From positions 100,379,568-100,443,567 of the forward strand of contig OX578152.1 of NCBI GenBank assembly GCA_951213105.1: a DNA stretch of 64,000 nt, written 5' to 3'. The translations under genes were made by a program, and so were the position numbers. Below are positions 33,052 through 45,094 of the stretch, piece by piece. This DNA comes from Amaurobius ferox (Eukaryota; Arthropoda; Arachnida; Araneae; Amaurobiidae). Position 1 is the first letter of the stretch, and every line of letters starts with the position of its first letter. Under the pieces are notes generated by a model. That model was not told the origin of the DNA. It ran no database searches and saw only the letters and a list, made by a program, of their open reading frames with translations.

Positions 33052-33949
33052 ATTTGCTGTGGGCAACACATGACTTTCCTTATATAATACAACGAATATA
33101 CTATTTTTACAATAAAAAAATCAGTTTTTCCTATAGTAGCTATTTATATTCTCTCCAAGAAATTGAATTTTCATCAATTAGTCGTCATTTTCACTGATTT
33201 TGTGTTATTTTTATCCATTTGGCGAGATTTCCGTTAATTTGGCAACATTTAAAAAAGTCGCCAAGTTGGCGACATTACGCCAAAATATCGCCAAGCGTTA
33301 TGGACGGAGAGATAAGTTATTCTTATAGCAGATAAATAACCATTGGCTTTCAAATACAAAAGTATTACTCAAAATATCTTTTCCCATGAATGGAACGAGC
33401 TAGATCCACGAGAATGATGTCACCCAATTTATCGAATTATATTACATATGAAAAGTGAACATGTTTCTCAACTGTTAATATATTTTTTATAATTTATGGG
33501 ATTTTTTGATAAATTTATTTATAAAATGTGCAATATCTCGAGAACGGTTCATGCTAGCGTTCTAAAATTTATGTCAATCGTTTTCTAAGGAAAAATTACA
33601 TTGAAAAGTCTATTTGCGTAACTTTATTAAAGGTTTTGATTTTTTGATGATTTTTTCAAGATTTCACTCGACAATTTAGGGGGATTCTGAACATTCGATT
33701 AAGTTTAAAAAACAATAGGCTTCCCGTATTCACGGATTGTGATTTTTTCACCAAATTTCGTTCGAATCGGTCCATTTGTTCGTCAGTTATCGTCTGCATA
33801 GACTCACTGACACACACAGACATCACCTCAAAAATGTTTGATTCGTGATCAGAAATGCTTGAAACGTGCTTTCCCGTCGAAAAGTCGAATTCGAATTTTC
33901 GACCCCGTCACAATACTTTCCTTATACATTTTGTACATAAGGAAAGTAA
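33052..33949 (+). mobile_element. Helentron-like non-autonomous element, copy F
   Basis: Complete copy, 30 bp from copy E and in the same orientation, so the two form a head-to-tail pair. Confidence 0.85.
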
Positions 33950-35127
33950 TAAGAAACAGGATGTCGTTAAAAGTCGTAAGAATGGAGTCTAGTGATCCTA
34001 TTATAAAAAAAACAGAGATAAAATTACAACAGACTAGATTCATATTTGGAGAACAGATTGAACACATTTTATTGTTTGGCTTTCGAATTCGAAATATCTT
34101 TTTTGTTTAACAAAAGTAATTTAGATTTGAAGAGTAATATGCACCACTAAAATAGGTACTCAGTGTCTAATACTATTTAAAATAGCTTATAATTCTCTGT
34201 GTTAATGCAAAGTTTTAGGAAGAATTCATTTGTCAATGCAATTGCATTTATTCACCACGTGTGTGGGTATGTTTATATCTTTTATTTCAAAATCTTCAAG
34301 TGGTTCTATTTTCGACATATGAATGAAAACTGTAAGCTAAGACAACTGTGAATATGTTTGATCGTCTTTAAAAAGTTAGTCATTTAGACGCATAGGGCAT
34401 TGCGCAACAGTATATAATTTAATTACACGCAAATTTGTTAATTTGCATTTAGATAAGGCTTTTACTTGGGCAAAAAATCTAAACATATGTTAAAAAAAAT
34501 TCTTTCAAGCAAGTTTGAAATAACTTTAATAGAGCAAATTCAAAAAACAAACTGCTGAAAAGATCTACATGTTTTGAGCATTCCTAAGTGTGAATAAACA
34601 TTTTCTTCAAAAATGCTGTGTCTATGTGTGACTGTCTTTGAAGTTGATAACTCTTGAGCAAATTGAGATAATCACGTTACATTTAATGTAAGTATGCTTT
34701 AAACGTAAGAGGCCCATACCTACTAATTCGACAATATTCTACAACTTTGGTATGGTTTTCTTCATCTATCTATGGCGAGTGCGTTATCGTAACATTTTAA
34801 ATTAATCAAGTTTGCCGTAATCCTTTTAATTCTATCATGTATGGTTACCATACATACAGAGGTCAAATATATACACTCATGTTCCTTTTCTTACAAAATT
34901 ATTGAGACGCTTTCCTAGGGATTTTGTATATGAGTTTATAAAGTACTATTCTATTTCAACCTAAGATCATGACTTTTGTATGAACCATTACAATTTATTT
35001 CGCGTTAAATTAAACTTCCAATAACTTAATGACTAGAGTCCGATAAAGGAATCATGACATTAACACATAAAAAACTTTATTTACACCTAGTTTTGCTGAG
35101 AACTCAAAACACACACATATATATATA
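33950..35127. other. Intergenic sequence, nothing recognised
   Basis: AT-rich, with no coding frame or repeat family recognised. It ends in a TATATATA tract at the next element. Confidence 0.4.
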
Positions 35128-37171
35128 CAGGGTGTCCAGTGCTATCGGTGCCCAATGGCTATTTACTCAACCGTTAGTCACAGAGATATACTTCCAATTG
35201 CAAAAATGCTTTAAATTTTAAAATCTATTATCTTAGAAGCAGTTTAAATCATTAATTACATTTCTGAAAGAAATACGATATATACATTTTTATACGATTA
35301 CCCTGTGCTACCAATTATATTTAGGTAAATTATCCACATACAATTTCATGCAAAATAAAAAAAAATCTTCCTTTTATGCCCAAAATTCACCGAGTTATGA
35401 AGCATTAAACTTTATAACTTAAGGCGCTTTTCCACGCATAAAAATGTCCCGTTTCAAGCAACCAACCAATCAGGGACCATATTGACCATTTCTCCAGGCA
35501 ACCAACCAATCAGGGACCGTAATGACCATTTCTCCAGGCAACCAACCAATCAGGGACCGTAATGACCATTTCTCAGCACAAAAGTGCTCCAACTTGAAAC
35601 AGCTATAAGTCGGTCAATTTTAGTCGTAAAAGGATGATTTTTTAACACTTTACAACAAAGTTGAAAAGTGTTTATGACTTTGTTCATTCTGTCTGTCTGT
35701 CTGTCTGTCTGTCCGTTAGCACGATAACTGCCTTAAAAATGACTTAATCAAAATGAAATTTTAGTATGTTGTTCAGACGGTCTATAGGACCTATGGGAAT
35801 ATAAATGAATAATATCACACAATTAGTTTTGGATTGAACCCGGGTTGAAAAAATGGAATACATTGAGCCCTATGGGACCTAATTTTTCAAGCATTTTTAA
35901 GCGGATTTAAAATTCACAAATTGCTTCGAAAATTTTAGGCAATATTCAAATTGCTCCATAAAATATATAAAAAAAAATTCAGCAAAATATATTCAGTAGT
36001 TTTTGAAATAAAAATCAAAATAATAATAACACCTCTTATATGAAGCGATCACGTGTCCATGATATGAAACGATCACATGACCCACCTCAAAATGATATAT
36101 GGCATCCATCTTGTGTCAAAATCGTGATTTTTAAAGTTCTTTTTAATTCATATTGGGTGTTGTATCCGTCTTAAAACTACTTTATTTTTGCCTAAATTCT
36201 GTGCATCTACATACTAAAACAACGCAATGACAATATATTTCAGTTTAAATGCTCATCCAAATATGATTATAACTACTATTAAGCCTATTTTTCACCTATG
36301 TAAAATGGAAACAGCAAAATGAGTTGTATTAGAATCGCTGTAATTCTTTAACACAAAATAATTTAGTCCACGGAGTCTGCTTAGCTGATATGAATGAAAT
36401 ATTCATTGATTTTAGAAAGAGAAGGACGATATTTTTCGATGAAGTTTTACGCATAGAGATTACTTACTTGTAGCTCAATGATCTTAATTTTTAAATAAAA
36501 TAAATTATTATACTATTGTGATGAATGACATGAATGGGGGAATTATTTATGAATGAAATGTTGCTTTTATAGAGAGAGCCAGGCGTGTTATTTTTTTATG
36601 ACGTCATTTGAATGAATTTCAATTGTTTTCGATGAAGTTTTCAAATATAATAAATTATCGTAGTATTATGATAATTCTAAAATTATTACCGAGGAATGTA
36701 TCACATTTTAGAGATATTTAAACCAGGCAATTTATACTTTAATGCCGTCATTTGAATGAAGTTAATTTTTTTCGATGAAGGTTTAAGGTTTCAAATATAA
36801 TAAATTAATGTAGTATTGTGATAAGTTTTAAAATATTATCGAGGACTGTATTGCATTTTAGACATGTTTAAGTAAAATTGCATTGAAGTTGGAAAGTGTT
36901 TCATAATCAATGCTTTAAGCATGATTGATCTTTCTTGTTTTTACTTTACATAAAGTTGTATGAGGATGAATTTCCTAAATACAATTGGTAGGACCGGGGG
37001 ACTGTATAAAAATGTGTATTTTGTATTTCTTTCAGAAATGCATTTATTGATTTAAACTGTTTCTAAGATAATAGATTTTAAAATTTAAAACATTTTTGCA
37101 ATTGGAAGTGTATCTTTGTGACTAATGGTTGAGGAAATAGCCATTGGGCCCCGATAGAACTGGACACCCTG
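35128..37171. mobile_element. TA-flanked long-TIR element, CAGGGTGTCCAG family, long copy
   Basis: The 2.0-kb element is bounded by CAGGGTGTCCAGTGCTATCG and its complement at 37171 (CTGGACACCCTG), with TA on both sides. The arms exceed 200 bp. The interior has a three-unit 40-bp minisatellite (35459-35575), a CTGT microsatellite near 35690 and repeated TCGATGAAG segments at 36440-36840. I see no transposase frame. Confidence 0.75.
35459..35575 (+). repeat. 40-bp minisatellite with CCAAT cores
   Basis: Three units of GCAACCAACCAATCAGGGAC plus CGTAATGACCATTTCTCCAG. The same minisatellite with four units occurs in the shorter family member at 41750-41900, on the other strand. Confidence 0.9.
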
Positions 37172-37270
37172 TATATTATAAATCTATTATTGAACTGGAC
37201 ACCCTGTACTGGACAGACTGATAGAACTGGACACCCTGTATATTATAAATCTACTGGACACCCTGTATAT
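37172..37270. repeat. Repeated transposon ends
   Basis: CTGGACACCCTGTA occurs three more times directly after the end of the long element, as if its terminal segment had been duplicated in tandem. Confidence 0.7.
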
Positions 37271-37406
37271 TATACATTATTTACAACGCTAGCATTACAA
37301 ATTCTACCCGAGACATACTAGTCTACAATAAAAATTTAAACCTAACTTATTATTAAACTGACATTAAATCTGAACCTGTGATGATCAAACTACGACACAA
37401 TATGTA

Positions 37407-38179
37407 CAGGGTGTCCCAAAAAGATTGAAACGCACTTTAATTCTTTACCTGTTGGAGATAAGTGGGCAATGTAAATTGCAAAAAGGTTGAAAATAAGGTA
37501 GGAAATAAGACTACGTTAATGAAATAGTCCTCCCATTTATTTTCAAAAAGTTACACTTTTTAAATTTTCATACGACCCCCTTAGACAAATATGGTCAATC
37601 AGAAAATTTTTATTTTTAATGCAAGAAGATCATTGAAAAAAACCGCATATTTGTATCTTTAAAATTGAGCAAGTTATATTTAATTAAAAATTGAAAATTG
37701 TGAATGGGAACCATATATCAAATTAGAAATGTAAATTTGGGACATATCACAATAAAGATCAATGTATGCATATGTTATATATTATCGTATTTTTGATCTA
37801 AACAATTTCCATCGTCAATTTGTTTATGATCCCTATTTTCACTGAAGAACCAGCCCTTCACATGGTACGGAAAAGTGGCATAAGTCAGATTCTTTCCTTT
37901 ATCATAATTCAGTTGATTTTAAATATACAGATATGCGGTTTTTTTAATGATCTTGTTGCATAAAAAATAAAAAAAAATCTGATTGACCAAATTTGTCTAA
38001 GGGGGTCATATAAAAATTTAAAAAGTGTATATTTTTGAAAATGAATGGGAGGACTATTTCATTAACATAGTCTTATTTCCTTTCCCTGTCTTACTTTTAA
38101 TATTTGTGCAATTTACATTACCCACTTATCTCCAACAGGTAAATAATTAAAGCGCGTTTCAATTTTTTGGGACATCTTG
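37407..38179. mobile_element. TA-flanked long-TIR element, CAGGGTGTCCCAAAAAG family, copy 2
   Basis: The 773-bp element has ends CAGGGTGTCCCAAAAAGATT and TTTTTTGGGACATCTTG, flanked by TA. Arms of about 150 bp or more share CTGTTGGAGATAAGTGGGCA. It is the same family as 15747-16622. Confidence 0.82.
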
Positions 38180-39708
38180 TATACTCACAAGACTATAACC
38201 TTCGATGGACGATTCTTCCATGGACGATCAGAAAGCTCATACCCGCAAACTTGGCATCATGGCAGAGACGTAATTCTCAAGGTCTCAAGGTCTCAAGGAC
38301 GGGGTATACGGAGTGCCCAGGAGGGGAAAGGATTCCCCCCTTTAAACTCCGGGCGAAGAGAAAAAAGAAGTACTAAGAAAGGGCAGAGACGTAATTCTAA
38401 AGTCTGCTTTCTTATAGATCTAGCCAATCATGAGCATGCGATTCTTCAGAATGAAAGTTGAGAATTTCAGGACATAAATTAAAATTAGGGAAAAGTAGAA
38501 TCAGAATAAAATGATAATAAATAAAAGAATCTTCGCAAGTTTATATCCTATCTGTTAAACGTTATTCAAATATTGACTAAAGCAACTTCTGTAGCCTTTA
38601 TCTGCCATTCAGAATTATTATTATTATTTTGTTCAAACAGAAAGAAAATATAAATTTCAATTCTGTTTAAAAATAGCGATGAAACAGGCACAAAGGACGC
38701 ATTCATCCATCTTATCTAAAATCTACTTAAAAGATCCAGTCATGTAATTAAATACAGTAACTTGATTTAAGTTATTATACTTTATATTCAATTATTCATT
38801 GATTTCCCCCCCTCAAATAGTTTGAATAAATTTGGCATGAAACAAACCCTAAGAGAAATTTTACGAAATTCATTTAAGATTAATTATTGTGCTTCACTGC
38901 ATATCACTTAGTAGAGTTTAAAGCGTTGGAGTGGGGGAAAATGCCGCCTTTTTCAACTCTATAAATAGTTAAATATAAAGTATTTTGTATAAACCCGATG
39001 GTTTTAGTTTAATTCAATCAATTTAAGAAAAACTGAATTTTAAATTCTTACCACATTTCTATAAAACACATCTTCATCATTTTCCATATGAATTTAAATT
39101 CGTTTGGCATTATTTTGCGAATCTAATTATACGGCAGCCATACCCCAGATTTGCAAGCTCGGTTTAAGGGGATTAAATGCCGTCATTATTTTAAAATTTA
39201 AAAGTATATCAGACTATTTAATAAAAAATCTGATATGAACCTCACATGACTTAGTCTACAGACTCAAATTTATTTTCTCTTTATTCGTTCATAATTCATC
39301 AAATTGAGTTGAATTGCACAAAATAACACACATAATTACTTGAAGTTACACTGAATTTTCACTTTTAATTCAATTTTCGTCATTTACTTATTGGTACATT
39401 TGAACATACGTAGTCATTCATTTTAAATTTTAACAATTTCTTTGGGAGTCATGTTCTTTTTTTCTGAATCATGCTAAAATCCAAACAACACTAGAGTAAC
39501 ATATACTTGACTTATCTACCAAATTTTGTGAAATTTGGTAAATTAAATAATAAATTAATAACAAATCATTAGATTTTAAACTTCATTTTATTAAAACATC
39601 CATCCGACGTGCATATAATTTAAAAGCCAAAGTGCTTTCGGGTATCATCATGCCCTTCCTGAGTGGCGTTCAATAAAAAATCATGCTGACATGTTTAAAT
39701 ACTGTCCC
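38180..39708. other. Spacer with a block repeated from the 3' flank of gene 1
   Basis: 38525-38965 is a diverged copy of 31690-32085. An ATCTGATATGAAC segment near 39228 resembles a Helentron-like start. No coding feature is seen. Confidence 0.5.
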
Positions 39709-40142
39709 CTACCGGCAAGTTGAATTTGCATATTTCAAAATTGGCATCACTACTAAACACGTTTAATGCAGCCACACAAAATCACAAGAAACAGATTTAA
39801 AAATTACAAAATTACAAATACAAGAAAAACAAATTGTCATAATCCGGTTTAAGCACAAATATACATAAGTAAAATTTTTTTTTTAAATTTTTTATATTTT
39901 AGAGGTAACTTTGCAAACTAAGTAAAATACTTTGTTTACTAGAGGCAACTTTGTAAAATATAAAATATTTTAAAACATTTTCCTTATGTATATTTTGGTT
40001 TAATCTGGATTATGACAATTTTTTTTTCTTGTATTTGTAATTTTGTAATTTTTAACTCTGTTTCTGGTGATTTTGTGTGGATGCATTAAACGTGTTTAGT
40101 AGTGATGCCAATTTTGTAATATGCAAATTAAACTTGCCGGTA
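39709..40142. mobile_element. Foldback element (imperfect palindrome)
   Basis: About 200-bp arms pair around position 39925. The left end CTACCGGCAAGTTGAATTTG matches the complement of AACTTGCCGGTAG at 40142, and CACTACTAAACACGTTTAAT matches its complement at about 40090. There is no coding frame. Confidence 0.75.
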
Positions 40143-40380
40143 GTGGATTTTAGTACGAAATTTTGGGAAATTTGGTTAATAAATTTCTGAGATACAGTGG
40201 ATGCCGATGATTTTTGTGGGTTGTTTCGCAAAAGGGGTGTGTTCATTATTACTGAAGCGTACCAAAACCTAATCAGCACAAGGGTATCACACAATTGACT
40301 TATCTATCAAATTTTGTAAAAATTGATCAATTAGTTTTCAGCTAAAGGGAATACATACGATTTATTAGGGTCATTTCGTA

Positions 40381-40404
40381 AAAAAAAAAAAAAAAAAAAA
40401 AAAA
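40381..40404 (+). repeat. Poly-A tract
   Basis: An uninterrupted A run of about 24 bp. Confidence 0.9.
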
Positions 40405-40735
40405 GAACCCGCAGATTCCTTCTTTCTGGATCATACCAAAATCTAATCAGCAGTAGGGTCACCCCCAATTGATTTAGCTACCAAATGTTATGAAATTTGA
40501 TTAATTAGTCTTGGGTTAAACTGCACAAACAAAATGCTAGTTACATTGTAAAGACAGAGAAACATGACGACACACAGGCTCACAGACACATACACAGACG
40601 TCACGCTAAAAATAGTTTTTTCGTGTTCTAAGGCCTCGAAACGTGTAGATCCGCCGAAAACTCGACTTGCGATATTCGACACGATTCCAATACTTTCCCA
40701 ATACATAACAATGCATTGTAGTGAAAGCAACAAAA
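40405..40735 (+). mobile_element. Diverged Helentron-like end
   Basis: The order of blocks is that of the hairpin side of the family: ACAGACGTCAC, CGAAACGTGTAGATCC, CGCCGAAAACTCGA and ACTTTCCCAATACATAACAATGC. The start is uncertain and may lie near 39228. Confidence 0.5.
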
Positions 40736-41378
40736 ATTCGCTGTTGCATCACACTTCCAAGTTTCACAATTTGGAATCCCATTTTTCCGTCTTTTTCTCA
40801 CAGTTTTTAAACAGGAAATGATTTTAATTGAGTTATGCATTTCAACTCTTTCAGTAATTGCTTCTACCTTCTTCCACAATTGAAGGATTGCTGTCCGTCA
40901 TACGCGAGCAAGGGATGTATTCTAAGATAGTTTTCTGTTTTATATTGATTATGGATATAATGGCAGTGGCCGTAAGTATATCACGTTAAACTATATTTAT
41001 TAGGAGGAAGGTATCGATGAAGATGCACGGATGTATCGATACAGAATCTTACGATATACCGATATCTCGCACTGATACAGTTGTATACCAGTAATGCTTA
41101 ATTCGTCGATAGCAATCTACCTACCAGCCGATAGTCATGACTTGTTAAGTCGATCTTTGGATTATTTTAGAGGAAATAAAGAGTTTAGCTTTATGCTTTA
41201 CGGAAACAAAAATCAAATTTTATCTTAAATATCTCATATAGAAAACGAGTGAGGTTAAATATATTTATATTTTGATTAACTTTCATTAAGTGTTGTAGTT
41301 CACAGAAAGAATTTGAAAAGAGTTTAAGAATGTATCAAATTAAATAAATTTGTTTTATCTCCCCCCTTCTCTCTCTCA

Positions 41379-41422
<44 letters not shown>

Positions 41423-41445
41423 GTGTGTGTGTGTGTGTGTGGATA
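40736..41445. other. Spacer, nothing recognised
   Basis: No coding feature. It ends in TA and TG microsatellites (about 41383-41440). Confidence 0.4.
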
Positions 41446-42229
41446 CAGGGTGTCCAGTTCTATAGGTGCCCAATAGCTATTTCTTCAACCGTTAGTCACA
41501 GAGATACATTTCCAATTGCAAAAATGTTTTAAATTTTAAAATCTATTATCTTAGAAACAGTTTAAATTAATAAATGCATTTCTGAAAGAAATACGAAATA
41601 CAAATTTTTATACAGTCCCCCGGTCCTACCAATTATAGAAAAATTCATCCTCATACAATTTTATGCAAAATAAAAATAAATTATCTTGTTACGACTAAAA
41701 TGGACCGACTTATAGCTGTTTAAAGTTGAAGCACTTTTGTGCTGAGAAATAGTCAATACGGTCCCTGATTGGTTGGTTGCCTGGAGAAATGGTCAATACG
41801 GTCCCTGATTGGTTGGTTGTCTGGAGAAATGGTCAATACGGTCCCTGATTGGTTGGTTGCCTAGAGAAATGGTCAATACGGTCCCTGATTGGTTGGTTGC
41901 CTGAAACGGGGCATCTTTATGCGTGGAAAAGCGGCTTAAGTCATAAAGTTTAATGCTTCATAACTCGGTGAATTTTGGTCGCAAAAGGAAGATTTTTTTT
42001 TATTTTGCATGAAATTGTATGTGGATGATTTATCTAAATATAATACGTAGGACAGGGGATCGTATAAAAATTTATATTTCGTATTTCTTTCAGAAGTGTA
42101 TTTATTGATTTAAACTGTTTCTAAGATAATAGATTTTAAAATGTAAAATATTTTTGCAAGCGGAAGTATATCTCGGTGACTAATGGTTGAAGAAATAGCC
42201 ATTGGGCACCGATAGCACTGGACACCCTG
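41446..42229. mobile_element. TA-flanked long-TIR element, CAGGGTGTCCAG family, short copy
   Basis: The 784-bp element has ends CAGGGTGTCCAGTTCTATAG and CACTGGACACCCTG between TA dinucleotides. Nearly 300-bp arms enclose a four-unit 40-bp minisatellite (41750-41900). Confidence 0.85.
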
Positions 42230-42633
42230 TATATATATATATATATAAATAAAAATTGTAATTTTTTATTCAAAAATTAGGCATAAACTAGGTAAGTACA
42301 AAAAAAACCCATCTCTAGCATGTATGTTACAAATAAGTAACTATAGACCAAGATTAAGGATAAAAATAGTAGATAACATAAACCCGCATCTCTAATAAAT
42401 ACGCAGTTACCCGCCCTCTTATATGGGCTGCCCTTCTTAAAAAGCGTCACTTTAGCTATTTTAGTAGAAGAAATTGCTTTCAGCAGACAAGGCTATGTGT
42501 TGAATATATCAGGTTCTAATCATTTATAATGTGATTTTCTATTATAGGTTTTTTCCAGAAAGAAAACGAAAGACCCTTGTAGTACGTATAGATTTTATTG
42601 CTACTGCAAAAGATGTTCTTTATATGCTCTCTA

Positions 42634-42676
<43 letters not shown>

Positions 42677-43400
42677 GTATATTATACGTTACGTTACATA
42701 CATACGTTGCGGTCAGTTCGATTAATCGATTATTATTAATAATAACCGACTATTATTAAACTAACGAAATAAACCGATTAAAGTGAATAATTTATGAGAA
42801 TTTATCACATGAACCGGTTGTTATTAAAATTATCAATGAAGTTTGGTCAATATAATAATTTTCAACTCGTTTAGCTTAAGATTTCCATTTATTGTATTGG
42901 TAATGTAATTTGCTTGCAATTTTTTATCGCCTCAAGGTGTTTGAGTGTAATGTAATTTGTTTGTTGTAATAAATAATGAATGTATGTTATAAATAACAGT
43001 AATCATTATAAAACATTTTTTACATTGACCAAATTTCATTGCTAACTAAACTGTTTATGTATGTAATATCATACACTTCAGGCAGGAACCCTTCTTCTTT
43101 CACAGAAGAAGGGTTCCTGCCACATGGTAATACAAATTTTCCTAATGTTTCTTATTTTCATTTTTTGTATCTTTTAGTGCCTGTAGTCTGAGTTTGGACA
43201 TTTATAGTGATGTACTATTGTCCAATCCGAAACAGGCATTTGTTTGGGTTAATTATAATTAAATACTCAGACCTGAAGATGAATTTAATTCTTTTTTATC
43301 TTCGAATTTGGGTCGGTGGTGATCTTTTCTATTATCGGCAATATGGCCGTGGTTTTGCTTCTATGGTGATGTTAATATTTCACAATTAGTTGAATTAATT
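42230..43400. other. Spacer with TA tracts and a perfect hairpin
   Basis: TA tracts occur near 42230 and 42640. An 18-bp perfect hairpin lies at 43081-43121. I see no gene. Confidence 0.5.
43081..43121. repeat. Perfect 18-bp hairpin
   Basis: GGCAGGAACCCTTCTTCT, a 5-base loop (TTCAC), then the exact complement. It is short, GC-richer than its surroundings and isolated. Confidence 0.85.
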
Positions 43401-43417
43401 ATTTTTATTATTACTTC

Positions 43418-43424
<7 letters not shown>

Positions 43425-43495
<71 letters not shown>
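43425..43495. repeat. (TA)n microsatellite
   Basis: About 70 bp of uninterrupted TA repeats. Confidence 0.95.
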
Positions 43496-43500
<5 letters not shown>

Positions 43501-43559
43501 TAAATTAAAAAGAACAGCGACAGACATATAACACGCATATAGTATATACATAGATCATT

Positions 43560-45085
43560 CCGTGCAAATTCAGGAGGTATACAAAAATAAAAAAATAATT
43601 ATAAAATATAACTTATTTAGCTATGATCAGATTAGGCAATAAGCTATTAGAAAATTGTAGAAACATCTTAACTTTTTAAAAGAAATATCAATAAATATAA
43701 TATTATAAAGTTTTATTTAAGTCCGTCTCCGTAAAAAGTGATAAGATAAGTAATCCCTAAAAAAATCGGATAATTGATTGACAGATGGAACAAATTAATT
43801 AGGTAAATTCGTGGCACGCTTGCCAGACATTGTATGGAAGAGATTTTCAGCGGTTCTCCGTAGAATTTAATGCACAAAGACATGGGGAGGAGAAAGCAAG
43901 TTAAATGAATTATTCGCCTCTAGACGTTTAAAGATTAGAAACAGATTGATAGAGGAATGTGACAGAATTATTTTTTGCAAATAATATGAAATAAAATACT
44001 TCGAATAAAAATATTATTACCATATTTTTCAACTATATCTATATGTGTACTATTAGTTGGTAATTGAGAATTGTACTAATTTGCTATTGTACCGTTTTCA
44101 TACATTCAATAACTATGTTTCTGCATTATGTGCTTCTGCATAAGTTTTGGCATGTGAATGGAAACACACATACATTTTGGTTTTACCTTGGAATGTTTGC
44201 TAAATTCTATTTGCCAACCCTGAATTAGAATTGCGAGAAATACATAATTAATAGTCAAATACGAGAAATACATAATTAATTGCGAGAAATAATTAATAAG
44301 AGAAATAATACATAATTAATTACGAGAATTACGAGAAATACATAATTAATAGTTAAGTGTAATGAACATCATATTTATGTACTCAATAAAAATTAAGTAC
44401 TACAACAATACGAATCGCTAAACATTGCTTTTATATTCCTTCTAATGAGGCTATAATTAACTTCTTTCAAAATGAATTCCAACAGCAATGATGCACACAT
44501 GAATCTGAGAAAGAATATTAAAGCGTACTTTGACACCCATTGCAGGTTTAACGTGATATAGTCTCTGATGATGCGACTTTTTGACAGATATTTATTATGT
44601 TTTCTGTATACGCGTTATCTGCGTTCCTGGTGTCATTCCCTACTCGGTTGACAATGGTCTACAAATTCCTAACATTTTTCGTCTATCATTCTTTGTTGAC
44701 AAGTTTGTTACACTAATTTTTGAAATTTTCAGCTAAGAGGCTTCGATCACTTTTTTTCGATCGCACACACTACAATAAATAAATCTAACGAGCATGCTCA
44801 TTGATTTTTCTTTGCAAAGTTTTTAGGATATTCAATGGCTTTTCTGGGACTCTTGTATATGGATTCCGGTCTGCACCCGATACTTAAACTCCAGTGGCGA
44901 ATCATAGTCTATAAAGCAGGTCATGCGGAAATACATATCACATCCCTGCCCCCTGCGTTATCCACCACACCAAAATTCTCAAGGGATTTAATGGCGATAA
45001 TACTAATGATAATTAATAATGCTACTGATATTATGACTAACAAATTTGGTATGACAGCATCGTACCAAATCCTACTGGCACCTGG
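43560..45085. repeat. Duplicated upstream block, copy 2
   Basis: Aligns in order with 2270-3660 plus the distal part at 8240-8334. It contains a local (GAGAAATACATAATTAAT)n repeat near 44240-44350 that is absent from copy 1. No conserved coding frame is seen. Confidence 0.7.
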
Positions 45086-45094
45086 ATAATATCA

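Noticed and set aside
38167..38461. Overlapping frames at 38.2 kb
   Set aside because: They start within a transposon end, overlap each other in different frames and contain no recognised domain.
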